Positions 12,031 through 23,950 of a DNA stretch of 64,000 nucleotides are shown here, in pieces. The number at the start of each line of letters is the position of its first letter. The stretch's first letter is position 1. Origin of the DNA: Hericium rajendrae (lineage: Eukaryota; Basidiomycota; Agaricomycetes; Russulales; Hericiaceae). The stretch spans positions 1,116,001 to 1,180,000 of the forward strand of contig CM065890.1 of assembly GCA_033439255.1 (NCBI GenBank). The letters run 5' to 3'. Position numbers and translations under genes: made by a program. The notes beneath the pieces were generated by a model, which searched no databases, was not told where the DNA came from, and saw only the letters and a program-made list of their open reading frames with translations.

Positions 12031-12555
12031 GCCACCACCAGCATCCGCAGTCGATCTCGAGATCTTTGGGGTGCGGGTCGACCCACAAAGTGAATGGAAT
12101 GTTTGAGGCCACCTCAGTCAGCGAGCTCGACAACCGGCACCAAGTCGGGTGAGCGTACTGCGCCGGCCGGTGGGCAGCTAAAACAGGCAAAATTCGGAGT
12201 GAACCAGCCAATGAGGCACGGCGCAGTAGCCGGCGGGGCCGTTGCTATGACCCGAGGGCTGCCGCATCTGTATTCTGACGTCGGGGGAGATCTGAGATCG
12301 GGCGCGTTCCGAGGTAAGCCAAGCGCTCTCCTTTGCTCTATAATCCTGCAACTCCTTCTCTACTATGGCACAATTCTCTTCTTTTGTTCTCACCGCTCCC
12401 CAACACCTCCACACATCCCACGATCGTCTGTAACGCACCGCATTGTCTCGTATTGGTCGCCCGCGTAGTCTGAGACCGTTGCCAGGAACCACTGCCTCTG
12501 CTTCTCATGACTGCTAGTCCGCGGCAGCTGTCCACCGTGACCTGCCCATTACGCG

Positions 12556-12564
12556 TATAAATAG
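12556..12564 (+). promoter_or_regulatory. TATA box of the DUF1769 gene
   Basis: TATAAATAG lies 40 bp before the ATG at 12604. This is close to the usual TATA-to-start-site distance, so the 5' UTR would be very short. Confidence 0.5.
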
Positions 12565-12603
12565 TCAATACCAATCCCCATCCATCTGCCCACTTTCTGC
12601 AAA

Positions 12604-14119
12604 ATGCCCCGCCTCCGCGTCGTCGCAGGGCCATCGATGTCCGAGCTCCAACCCATCCCCGCCAACTCGGGCATCCCACATCCAATCACGTCCGACGCGT
12701 TTGAGGGCAAGGTGCTCGTGTACATCAAAGGCTTCACTGATAAAGACGGCAATATACTCGACAGCGAATATTTCCATAGAGAGGATCGCAAGGGGATTAC
12801 CTGGAGCATCCAAGTGCAAGGTATGGTTTGGTTTTGATGTGGTCATGAAGGAGGCCCGCTGATTGAGTGTGTTATCCTTTCCACGCAGGCCGGTTCTTGC
12901 AGCCCCACTCTGCTGATGATATCATGTTTGGGAACACGTTTGACCGGCCTCTCAAGCTACCATGGGGTTCGGGAGCAGCTCTGAAGTTCATGAAGTACGA
13001 CCTTTTCACTGTAGCCACAGTCTATACCCGCAATGCTGATGCCATTTCTCTTGCAGATACATAGATCCAACACTTGACCACGACCTCACGTCCCCTACCA
13101 AACCCTGGGCGCTCTCCCCTCTAATCGCAACCATGCCTCACTTCGCGCACCAGAAGCTCACCCACCACAAACGCGGCCGCTCGCATTCCCGCTCCCGCTC
13201 TCGCTCCCGCTCCCTAGCCCACGCACACGCACACGATGGGCCCCAGCACCACAAGAGCCGGTTCCTCTCACCGGCGGCGATCCCTCTTGCTGCGGCATGC
13301 GCAGCCGACGCCTCGGAGCCGCGCCGCTGGCCTGCTTTCCCGCCAGAGCGATCGCATTCGGACAACAACTCCGAGCTGCACCTCGCGCTGCGCCCGGGGC
13401 TCGGCCTCCCGAGCGCGCCTGGCATCGAGCTGAGCCCGAGCGGCTCGAGCACGTCGTCCGAGTTCAGCGCGGAGTGCTCGTCCAACGCGAGTTCGTCGTA
13501 CTCGCTCCCGCTCGACGTCGAGTTCGAGCGGCGGAAGAGGGGAAAACAGCGCTTGTCGGTGGTGTCACTGCCGAACGGACTGTCGCACCTGTCGGACGGC
13601 GGCTCGCTTAGCGAGAAGGCGGGGAGGAAGGAGCGCAGGAAGCTCGAGAAGGCGCATAAGCACGAGGAGAAGCACGAGCGGCATCTGCATGAGCTTACGA
13701 CCGCACACAAACGGCGCGCGTACTTCAGCGACGCTGCGCATAGAAAGGAGATTGTGTTCGGTCCCGATGTCAGTATCTTTCCCTGCACGCTCGGAATAGT
13801 CAACTGACCACTTTAATAGGACTTGATCACTGTCGATTTCTGCTATGGCTTCATCGACTTTACGCCGACGCTGGCGTTGCGGCTACCCGGCGGTATCTCC
13901 TTCGACCTCATGCACTACTGGGACGGCCAGCCCGTCCGCTTTGTCTGCTGCGAGCGCAAGCAGCCGAAGACCGGGCCTGAGGGCGAGCGGCAGCCCGACG
14001 ACGAAGATCCGTGGGGCCGCATCTATTGGTGTGTCGCCATCGAGCTCGCGGAAGATGAGGTCGAGAAGCACGAGGTGGCTAATGCCTCGCGCCCGCCGGC
14101 CAATGATGATGTAGACTAG
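12604..14119 (+). CDS. DUF1769 family protein (Duc1-like)
   Basis: Four exons (12604-12820, 12889-12994, 13057-13768 and 13820-14119) give 444 aa. The diagnostic core is spread over exons 1-3: KVLVYIKGF, then GRFLQP, DDIMFGNTFDRPLKLPWGSGAALKF, and KYIDPTLDHDLTSPTKPWALSPL. Exon 4 holds the C-terminal part, ITVDFCYGFIDF ... LPGGISFDLMHYWDGQPVRFVCC. This is the DUF1769 pattern. In fission yeast the Duc1 member binds PI(4,5)P2 at the cell cortex (family knowledge). Between the two halves is a roughly 200-aa disordered insert with an Arg-Ser run (HSRSRSRSRS), several Ser-rich blocks and a charged Lys/Glu/His coiled segment (KAHKHEEKHERHLHEL). No signal peptide or membrane helix is seen, so it is probably a cytosolic or cortical protein. 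Confidence 0.85.
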
Positions 14120-14665
14120 ACACGGTTTGTGGTGAGGTTTGAGTGTTTTGTTCATGTGCTTGTTGTTCGCGTGTTTTGTGTACTTATATCTGCATTCTGT
14201 ATATTATATCCCAGATGCCTCCGGTGACCCCTCCATCTCGGTATCTTCGTTGTTATCCTACTGTACTAGATTGTACTCCCATTTCATTGTAATTTACCGT
14301 ATTAGCTTCCATGGTGTTTAGTATCTTCAATGCATCTCCGTATCGCTTGTGCTTGTCCCCATTGCGTTTTGAGTATACCCCAGGGACTACCCCGACCTAA
14401 GCTCGTCATTTCTGCTAGCATTATGTTCGCCGCGAGACCTTGAGAAACGGAGAACAACTTCGCCAGAACACAAGCGGCAGAATCTGAAGATGGCTGGGAG
14501 GATGCGATACCACGTGCTCTGGGAGAGTCATCACGTGCGCGACGTGGGAAAGTGAGATTGGGGCTCGACGCAGCTGGAATGAACTCCGATCCATCTCGAC
14601 CTCCCAGCTGCTGTACTCGCCGCGCTATCATCTTTGCTCCCAACGCCCATGTTCTGATCGCTGAA
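14120..14665. other. Spacer between the DUF1769 and KDM3-like genes
   Basis: Same-strand spacer holding the DUF1769 3' UTR and the KDM3-like promoter. The reading frame of the downstream gene stays open back to about 14552 with an upstream in-frame ATG, so a start 38 codons earlier is possible. Confidence 0.45.
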
Positions 14666-17178
14666 ATGCTCGCCAGACAGCGCACCGACAGCTTCCCCGA
14701 CGCCTCGCCGGGCCCGCGCACCAGAAAGCGCCCCAAGCGGTTCGAGGACGCCTATGAAGAACCCGAGCCTACAAAGAAGAAGGCCAAAGGGCGACCAAGC
14801 GGCGCTGCGCGTGCGTCTCCATTTTCTCATCTGCCGTCTATTGCTTATTGGGGTGATTGGATTGATAGCGGGAGAGCTCTATCCCGAGCTGCAGACGTCG
14901 AGCTGCAGGTCGTCGCGGTACGAGAACGAAGAGTTTTCGCGGTGCATCGCGTGCATACGGCGGGCGGCAGGGGATACCTGCCGCTTCCAGGACATCCGTT
15001 ATTTGTGTAAAGACCCGGATACATGGGTGGTGAAGAATGTGTCGTTCGTGAACGAGCGCATGGCGGACCCGCATCTTGACTTCCCGCTGAAGTGGAATGT
15101 GCCTTTGGAGCCCGCGCACACGCGCACAACCAAGGTATGTACATTTTGCTCCCAGTTAAACTTTACATGTTCGCGTATTGATTTCAGCGATCAGCGCGCC
15201 ATCGCCCGCGCGCTTCTTCCCGCGCTTGAGCTCGAACTGGAACATCACACAATCCCGGACCTTGTCGCACGCCTCCCGGAGTGCGACGTCCGAGCTACAT
15301 GTGGTGCGTACGCGACGCCTGTCCGTCATCTCACCGGCTCAACGAGAACCTAAGATACGTGCCTGACGTCCATATTCTCAAGCTCGTGGATGTGCGTGCT
15401 GTGCGGGCGCGAGGCGTGCGCGGACTGCTACAATGAGGTCGAGCGGCTGCACAAGCTCGCGTCGCTGACGGGCAAGTCGATGACTCCGCCAGGCAACTCG
15501 CCGACGCCGCCGCGGGACCCGCAGCATCCTCAATCCCAGCCGCAGCCAAACCCGCATCGCGCGTTCTTGCTCTGTGTGAGGGGCGAGAAGCATGTGCCGA
15601 AGCTGTTCGTCCCGGTTACGCGCTTTACGAGACCAGAGCTCGAGCTAGCGATCCAGGAGATGAATGTGTTGTTGAAACAGCCGCTCGTGGATGCTGTGAG
15701 GCCTGTTGAGGATGCGCCTGTGTATCCATCGCCGGTTAGTCTCGCTGGGGGGCCGTCTTCGGATCCTGTCACGCCCGTCTTGCCCGATGACACGTCTATG
15801 TTTCCCGAGAACACAACTGTTTTGCCTCCGCCTGACGATACCTCCGCCTTGCCTGTCAACGTGTTCACCTCACCCGACCCCGCTTCTATTTTACCCAACA
15901 ACACATCCATTCTGGCTGACGGCACATCCGTTCTACCTAACGGCAACCCTGAACTACCCCAGCATCCTCCTAGCATCGAAATCCCGACTACATTCTCAGG
16001 TCTCGATCCCGAACCTCTTACTCCTCTAACGTCTGCGTTCAGCAGCCCTGCTCCGGAGCCGAAACCTGCTTTGCCTGATACGCCGTCTTACGAGACCCAA
16101 GTATTTGCAGATGACGCCCTAACAGAACCCGTTTTCCGCGAACACTGGGCCCGTGGGCTCCCCATCGTGGTCACCGGGCTCCTCCCGAAATTCCGCATAC
16201 AATGGACACCACAGTATTTCATCGATACGTATGGCAACGAGCCATGCGTGATCGTCGAATGTCAGACCAACGAGACGAAGTCCGTGACTGTTGGGGAGTT
16301 TTTCAGGACGTTTGGGCGATCAGAAGGCAGGATAGGCTGTTGGAAACTCAAAGATTGGCCACCGTCGACCGATTTCAAGACTACGTTTCCGGAGCTGTAC
16401 GAGGACTTTAGCCGCGCGGTGCCCATGCCGAACTACTGTAGGCTCGACGGCGTGCTCAACATCGCCTCGCACTTCCCCACCAATACCGTCGTGCCTGATC
16501 TCGGTATGTGCTTCTGCTCTTATCCAATCAGTGGGCAGCGTGCTTATGCCTAGCAGGGCCGAAGATGTACAACGCGATGGCGACGTTCGAGACCGAAGGC
16601 GCCTTCGGGTCGACTCGTCTGCACATGGACATGGCGGATGCGGTCAACGTCATGCTGCACGCCGAGGCGTGTCCTGACGGACGACCGGGCACTGCAGCAT
16701 GGGACCTCTTCCGCGCGGAGGACTCGGAGACCATCCGCGCGTTCTTGCGGCGCAAGTTCCCGGCGCAGAGTATCGACGTCGATCCCATCCACGCACAGCA
16801 GGTATATCTGGATTCAACGCTGAGGCACGAGCTGTACGAGACCACGGGCGTGAAAAGCCATCGCGTATACCAGCGCCCCGGAGAAGCCATCTTCATCCCT
16901 GCGGGGTGTGCACATCAGGCAGGTTGTGTTGGCTGTCGCGTGCGCTCCGAGCTGACTTTTCGGTTTCGCAGGTCTGTAATCTCTCCGACCTCATCAAGGT
17001 CGCAGTCGACTTTGTCAGCCCGGAGAACATCGCGCGGTGCGCGAAGCTGACGGAGGAGTTCCGCGCGCAGAACCTGAGCCAGGTGTGGAAGGAGGATGTG
17101 CTGCAGCTGCGGACGATGATGTGGTACGCGTGGGTGTCCTGCACGCGGCAGGAGGCCGCCGCCGCCGCCGAGCAGTGA
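14666..17178 (+). CDS. JmjC-domain histone H3K9 demethylase, KDM3/JHDM2 type
   Basis: Six exons (14666-14810, 14869-15134, 15195-15303, 15355-16503, 16557-16918 and 16972-17178) give 745 aa. KDM3 enzymes remove H3K9 mono- and dimethyl marks using Fe(II), 2-oxoglutarate and O2 in the nucleus. The N-terminus has basic nuclear-localisation clusters (RTRKRPKR, TKKKAK). A first Cys cluster, CIAC, lies at 74-77. The KDM3 zinc finger spans about 167-198: ATCDTC, then WMCVLCGREACADC, with its two halves joined across intron 3. A Pro/Ser/Thr-rich linker follows at about 260-400. The JmjC domain begins near PVFREHWARGLPIVVTG. Its iron ligands are H579 and D581 (TRLHMDMADAVN) and H676 (GCAHQVCNL), so the site is complete. 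Intron 5 appears to be a GC-AG intron. The start at 14666 could instead be 38 codons upstream. Confidence 0.9.
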
Positions 17179-18074
17179 GATTAAGGTTAATGTTGATGTC
17201 GTTATAATATGCTATTGTGCATGTCCGTCGCTTGCTCGCTTTCGTGGGTTCTCGCACTGTATATCGTTTTGTCTGCTTTCTTGCACCAGCATGATTCTGT
17301 AGTTATATAGATACCTCCGACGTGGATCGGAAAAGTATACTCAAGTGGTTTCCGATCTAGCAATGTCCGGCCGCAAGTGAATGGCTTTTCGTGGCCTTAT
17401 TTTTGATCTATGATAGAACATGTTTGCGAGCTTATTTGGGTTCACAGCCTGTTGATTTGCCTGAGTTCATTGGACGAGGAGCACATTTTCGACAAATTAG
17501 CGAAACGTTTCAACTTAGTGGCCTCTGTGTATCTTATCCCAGATTTATTGAAAGAGCTCGATTGACGTGACAAAATGATAAGACAATCAAACGCTCACAG
17601 CGATGGTGCCTTGCGCTCGAACAGATCCAGTAAGGTCAAGACATATTGTGCAGGACGCCTGCTTGCTGGGCCGATAAATGTGATCCGGACGCCCAGCGGC
17701 AGAAGCTAGAAACGCCCAATGCAGAACAAGCAGGGGCAGCCATAGATATATTCCTCGGGTGTCGATGCAGACGTGTACCCACTCTATATCAGCAAGAGAA
17801 CGAGAAGAGCACTAGCATTAAATCCAGTAGTCATGTACGTATAGGTAGGTGTGACCAATAGCAAGTGTGTGTTCCGTGTCAGCGAAAGTAGAATGCGGGG
17901 GAGATGTATATGTACAACACTGGAAATTACAGAACTGGTGAGGTGAGATGAGATGAGATGAGATGAGATGACAGCAATCTGCATTAAAGCAAAGTCGTCC
18001 AAACCATGAACATAGTACAGAATGATAAATCGGATCCGTAGCAAAAGCGTGAAGCGTGATAGAGAGAAACGGAC
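17179..18074. other. Convergent 3' spacer with a TGAGA microsatellite
   Basis: Lies between the 3' ends of the KDM3-like (+) and PH-domain (-) genes. Five perfect TGAGA units occur at about 17944-17968. No gene is recognised in the remainder, which is AT-richer than its surroundings. Confidence 0.5.
17944..17968. repeat. TGAGA pentanucleotide microsatellite
   Basis: Five perfect tandem copies of TGAGA, in the likely 3' UTR of the PH-domain gene. Confidence 0.85.
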
Positions 18075-21000
18075 TCAATGCTGGCGGCTAGAATTATCGC
18101 CCGCAGTAGACGTAGCACCACCAGCATTGGAACTTCCATTAGCCGTTGCCTGCCCATCCGGCCGCCGACCACGTCGTCGCCGTCTTCTGTAATGCATCGG
18201 ACGATGAGCAAGCTACCACGTCTTTCGAAACACCCATTACGCACCTCGGGAACATAGGCCCCTTCGGCATCGGCCGTTCGTCCAAATCTAGTGCAATATT
18301 CGCCGCCGCTTGGAAGCCCTACAAACACCGCGCACGTCAGCGTCAGAACACCGCAACCATCGTCCCAAAGACGACACCCACCTCAATCCAGTCCACCACG
18401 GCCGCGACATCGGGCGCTTGCAGCAAAAACTGTTCCCCATCCACCCGCACGCGGATCACGTTCTTCCGTTTGTGATAGTCGCTGCCCAACCCGCTCTCGG
18501 CATTGTTCAGCGAGTAGTCCTTCACGAGATCCTCCGGCGCCGGGGCCGGCGCATCCGCGTCCTCGCGCCACAGACTGCTGGAACTGCTGTGGCCACGGTC
18601 TCCAGCGATGGGACGCTGGCCTGCGCGTGCGCCGGTGGACGTTTCAGCGGTACTCGATGTAGATGTCGACGGCACCAATCCGCGTCGCGTGCGCGTCGAT
18701 ATGAAAGAAGTGTTGGGCGAGGCGACGGTCGAGGCCGACGTATTTGAGTTCGACCCGGAGCCGCCGGTGAGGCTGGGCCGCAGCCCCGACAGCGAGCGCC
18801 GCCCGGTCGCAGGCGTGCTCGGAGTCGTCGCGCTCGCATTGCGCGGCGATGAGTCGCTGAGGAAGCGCGAGCGCGTTGGGCTGCTCGGCGTGCTCGATGA
18901 CGGCGAGGGGTGCAATGGGTGCAGAAAGCGCGAGGGCAGGAGCTTCGACTTCGTCGTGGGCGGTGGCGGCACGGGCGAGGGCACCGGGATCGGCCGGGGC
19001 GCGTCCGCGGGCGGCACGTCGCGCGTCGCGGGCGGCGAGAGCAGCTCGGCGCCGCCCACGCCGTTCTCGCCCTCCTTCGCCGCCCGCGCGGCCTCCCGCT
19101 CCCGCTCCCTCTGCTCGCGCGCATTGTCTCGCTCCGCCCGTGCCGGATCCCGCGGACCGCCATCGCTCCTGCGTGCCCACGGATCCCGCGTCGTCACCGT
19201 CCGCGGCTCCTCGGTGATATCGCCAACGCCCACGCGCCGCTCCCACCACTCCGACAGCACGCCGACGCCGCCCGCGCCCTTCGAGCAGCGGTACACGCGG
19301 AACGCGGTGCCCTCGAGTACGCACAGCGTGCGCCGCCACTTGCGGTCGCGCGCCTGCACGCCCGGCGCCGTGAACTCCATCTTGCGCGGCATCACCGAGC
19401 GCAAGTAGATGTGATTCGTGTATGCTGGGAGCGGCTCGCGGCCCTCCTCGTCGCGCGGCTGGATGACGACGCTTGGGCGGTTCGGGAAGGCGGGGTACGG
19501 AGGCGGCTCCGTCGAGGGCCCGAATGTCGGCATCGAGTGCTGGCGCCGAAGCGACGCGCCGAGGATCCCGTCCTGCTCGGACTTCACAGAAGGCGCCGCA
19601 ACGTCTTTGTGGGTAGACTTTGGTGTGGCCGCGCCCACGCCGACGGGATCGCGCGCTGCGATCTCGGGTGTATGGTCGCGATCGCGGTCCCGCTCTTTGA
19701 TCATCGAGACCATGTCCACCATACTTCGTGACGTGTGGTGGTACATCGATGGACGGGGTGAGAGTGTCGGGGTGCGAGCGGTAGACGGTCGACTAGAGGC
19801 CGTCTGAGGGCGCGTCGGCGTCGCAGAACCCTTTGACGCTGGTCGAGGTGGCAATTTATCTGTCTGCGACGTAGCCTCATGGTTCGGCGCCATCGACGAA
19901 AAGTAGTCCATCCTCCGCGTAGCCGTCGGCGTCTTGTCCTCAGCCTGCCCCGCATGCGCGGCCAACATATTCGCGAACGGATTTGTGCCCCGCTGCAGAT
20001 ACCGATCCATGAACGACGTGTCCAACGGCGAAGTCTGTACATCGAGCTCCGGCATCGGTATCTGCCACGGCCGCTCGCCCGGCCTGCGTCTTTCGACCTG
20101 AATCTCGCCGTCATCCTCCATGTCGTGGTCCACATCGCTCATCCCAAACGCAGAATCGCTGCGCGCGTTCTCAGACACGCGAACCCGCTCTTGCTCCTCG
20201 TCGTGCTCCCCGTCCTCGTCCGAATCTTCCTCCTCTAGGTCCTCGAGACTGCTCTCATCGTCATCATTGTCTTCCCGCCGCGTGTCGTCCTGCCCTTCCC
20301 TCGGCAGTGCTGGCATGCTCCGCAGACTCCCGGTCCTAACGCGACCATGGGCAGGGCGCTGCGCGCCGCTGATAACACCGCCACCAGTGCTCGCGCTCGA
20401 AGGCCCCGCCACAACCGTGCTCGATCGTGCACGCGTGTGCTGAGGCGAGATGGGTGGCAGCGTGAGGATGGGGTGTGGTGGTTGCCGCGTGATGATCGCG
20501 GGGCTGAGTCGTGCGGTCGGCGTCCCTGGGATAGGGACAAAAGAGGGCGGGAGCCCGGAGAGAGACGGAATGCTCGGGATAAGAGACGGAGGGATGCTGC
20601 TGGACGTGGATGGGCGAGGAAGTGTTTGGAACTGGGGTAATGAAGTGGGTGCATTGGGTCGAAAGGCGGGAGGTGGATGTGACTCGCTGATGGAGCGTTG
20701 TTTCGTTGGTATTACGGGTGATGGAGGAATGTCCGGGACAGATGGGAATATCGCTTTGGAGGGTGGACGGAAGGGGTTTTTAGGGGACATGGTGCACGGA
20801 ACGCTAATTACTGATGGACAAGATGGTGCAGGGAGTTCGGTGGAGGCATGTATCTCTTCTTGTCCAGGGGATGTAAGAGCCGACGTAAAACTCTGCGGAG
20901 ATGATGATGTGTCTACGCGGGGCAGAGATGATGAAGGTGAAGGTGCTCGCGGTGGTGGGTGGGAATGACTCTCAGCGACCGGTGGGTGGGAAGGTGATGA

Positions 21001-21672
21001 ATTCTCGGACACAGAAGCTCCCGAGCTCGACTCGGCAGGCGCAGTCGAGTGTCTTCGGACACCTGGCTGCAAAGAAATAGGATGTATAGAGGCACTCGAG
21101 TTTCGCCTCTCGGTCTGCATGATACTAGACGGCCTCTTGGATTCGACACCCAACGACGCAACCGCCTTGCCCTTCTCGGAAGCCGTACAAATTTGGGGAT
21201 TATCATTCTTATTGCTGTTCCGGTCGGCTTCTGGACCAGAATCCGTCTCCGGCACGGGCGGGACTTCGCCGGGCGAGACGACGATCTTCGGCGCCGTGGC
21301 AGCGGACAAGAGCGGCGCGGACGGCGACTTCTCGTGCGTCTGCTCCACCGCTGACCGCATGTGCCCGGGCATGCTCTGCGTCCGCGCCTGCAGATGCGCG
21401 CGATTTGACTCACCGTCGGCGTCCATCGATCCCTTCCCCTGACTCGTCCCCGGTGAATGCTCGTCGTCGGCCGAGCTCATCGAATGTGTGTCGTCGTTTT
21501 GCTCGCAGGGTGAATCCGACTCGCCAGGCAGTGACAGCATGGGTTGGGACATGTATGGTTTGGCACCTGTGCGAACATCTGCCGCGCTGGCCTGATGTAC
21601 GGAGGGGTATGGATTGTTTGTAGCTGAGATGGGCTTTGTCGTTTGTCGTGACATGGGGAGCGGTATGCGCAT
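18075..21672 (-). CDS. Large disordered protein with a split PH domain
   Basis: Three coding exons (21672-18382, 18318-18245 and 18186-18075) give 1158 aa from the first in-frame ATG. Residues 1-745 are almost wholly disordered and Ser/Pro-rich, with an acidic run near 460-500 ([19 protein letters not shown]). A pleckstrin-homology domain starts near 750 ([39 protein letters not shown]). It is interrupted by a roughly 230-aa Arg/Ser/Pro insert and resumes at about 1045 ([35 protein letters not shown]). The C-terminal helix is [30 protein letters not shown]. The protein ends in a basic tail with a run of arginines. PH domains bind phosphoinositides, so membrane or bud-neck recruitment is inferred. 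The 5' end is uncertain: an AG acceptor directly precedes the ATG codon, and an in-frame upstream exon without its own ATG (21779 to about 21862) suggests further N-terminal exons. Confidence 0.82.
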
Positions 21673-23950
21673 GGCTGTGATTTTGCGCAGAAATTGTGAG
21701 GCGCGAGTCTTCGTACGATGAAGGCGAAGGCCGAAAAATCAGCACCTACATAAGAGAATAGATCTACAATGCACGTACCGGTAATGGGGAAGTGGCTCGG
21801 ATGTCCATGTTCACGTTCAAGTTCATAGGCGCTGGACGTGGGTGAGGGCTCTCCATGATTCACTTTCCTGCGTCACCTTTGACGCGACAAAGACACTCGG
21901 GGCTCGACCAACAAGAGGGGTGTATGAGGTCGGGTATAGGAGCTCTGTGGTCGGCGAGGGTCATGGGAGATAGGACGTTTGGAGCTCGAGGCATGCTTAC
22001 GATACTGCCGGGGTAAGGGAAGGCTTGGGAAGATAGCTGAGTGTGAGCAGAAGCCAAACCGGATTTGACGGGGTGGGTTAACACAAGCTCGGAAGACACT
22101 CGCACTGCGGAGTATCCCGTGACAGCGCTAAGTTGAAGTAAGAGAATAACTGTAGGGAATCAGAGAGATCGTAAACGTCGTAGCAAAGTCAGTGGGCAGT
22201 AGCGATGTGCGGGACGTCGAGCAAGGAAGATAGACAAGCGAGAACGGGATGTTTGTGGAGAAACAGACTGGGCTTGCTGGGCGATCGGGCCAGCGCCGAT
22301 GACGGCATCTCGGGGCGCATACGGCCGTTCTGTTATGCCGCCCCGAGTCGTCCTCATGACCATCCGCCTCCATCCGTCTCGAGGCGGGAGCTCCAGCCTC
22401 CCGCAACCTTGTTTATTGGAAATCGAGCATACCTCACCCACTCCATCCTATTCCAACCGTCCCCACCGTCCGTGCTTGCTCACTCCGCCGTCTCAGACCG
22501 CGTTGACGTCCATCCAGCAACAGTCTTCTCCAAAATTGCCCATGTAGCCCCGCTTTGATATCAAACGCCTGCTGTCCCGGACATGCCCTATCAAATCACA
22601 GTGCGGCATCTCTCAATCGTGACGGAACAATCGATACATGTCCGCTGGACAGCGCTTCTGGACCATGCGCGCGTCTTCGAAGCATGTTCTTAGCGCGTTC
22701 TTAGCATATCCGACATTTTCTTAGCACGTCCGATATTCGGGAAAATATTTAGTTCTCATTTCTTCGGCCGATTGCAAGCACATCCTCCGCGACGACGAGT
22801 GCCCAGTGCCAGTTTTCGGTGAGTACCTTGTCAGTAACAGTCTCGGGCGTCTGAGGACGACTCAGCACCCACAGATCACATGCGGTGCTGGAGGGTGCTG
22901 GTCTGAAACAGCTCCCACCTAATTATAGCTTGCACACACTACCCCGCGCTCCTGCCGCGGTCTCGGCCTCAGCTTCTGCCTGAAGCCCTCGATGCAGCAC
23001 CGAATGACCCGCGTGTGCGATGTGCTGACCTTTCGCATCTCGACAGTCATCCGCATCTCCATTCATGCCCACGGCAACTGCGATGCCGGCGGCTGGCTGT
23101 CAGCTGCTGTCAGGCGCAGCAGCAACGATGTCACTTCTCAGGAAGAAACTCGATTTTGCCCCTACAGTGCGCGCACATCAGGGCAGTCGAGTGCATGAAC
23201 GTTCAGCATTCATCCTGCCCTGGTGGGTCAGTAGTCATCGAGGATGTTGGACTGATTGCAGGGTGGTCACCGTCATCGTCGCCGTCATCGTTGTACTGAT
23301 GACGTCGGTGGAATGTCAGTGATCTTACAGCGTATCCACTATCCAGGTCTTCCCACCGTGATTCAAATTGTACAGCGCTCCGCATCCATCGCAGCCGCGA
23401 AGCTTGTGAATAATTTTTTCTTTTCTTCGCCTGACCTGTTTCTATGCCAGATACGATCCAAGGATTCTGTTGAGGGCATCTTACCTTTTATCATAGTCGC
23501 CAGAGACTGCTGCATGGCCAAAAAAAAAATGCTCGTAAATGCTCGACGACGATAGTCCGATTTCTTCTTTCTAACGACGCGGTCACGTGATGAGAATAAC
23601 ATACCTTGTTTGGACCCGGGAAACCCGACGAGACCCGACGCCAACTGGAAGTCAGAAAGGCCTTATTCCACCCTTGTCCTGTCGTCTCTATGATACACTT
23701 TCTTCGACCGCATCTCTCCACTTGACATTGACGACCATATTCTATTTGCAACACTACGAAAAAACCCTACTCTTAATGCTGACGATCAACACAGCACTGG
23801 CCACGCGTCGGGGTTCTATCGTGTGATTCGCTCAAATTTGTCAGTGAACAGTAGGAGCTCGGCGACTTACCCCGCCGGCAGCTGCTGCAAGACCTCAAGC
23901 TCAAGAACGAACAGTTGATCACAATCTGCGCTTTCTGAGCTCAACGCATC
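21673..23950. other. Divergent region upstream of the PH-domain gene and the first ABM-like gene
   Basis: 21675-21778 looks like an intron of the PH-domain gene (minus-strand GTACGT donor, TCACAG acceptor), lying in the 5' UTR or in unplaced coding exons. The rest holds two promoters. A short degenerate triplication of TTCTTAGCRYRTCCGA-like sequence sits at about 22685-22735. Open frames at 22.1-23.8 kb lack family resemblance. Confidence 0.45.

Noticed and set aside
15131-15200. Acceptor at 15187 for KDM3 exon 3
   Set aside because: It leads to a stop within about 15 codons. The AG at 15193-15194 keeps the frame and leads into the zinc finger.
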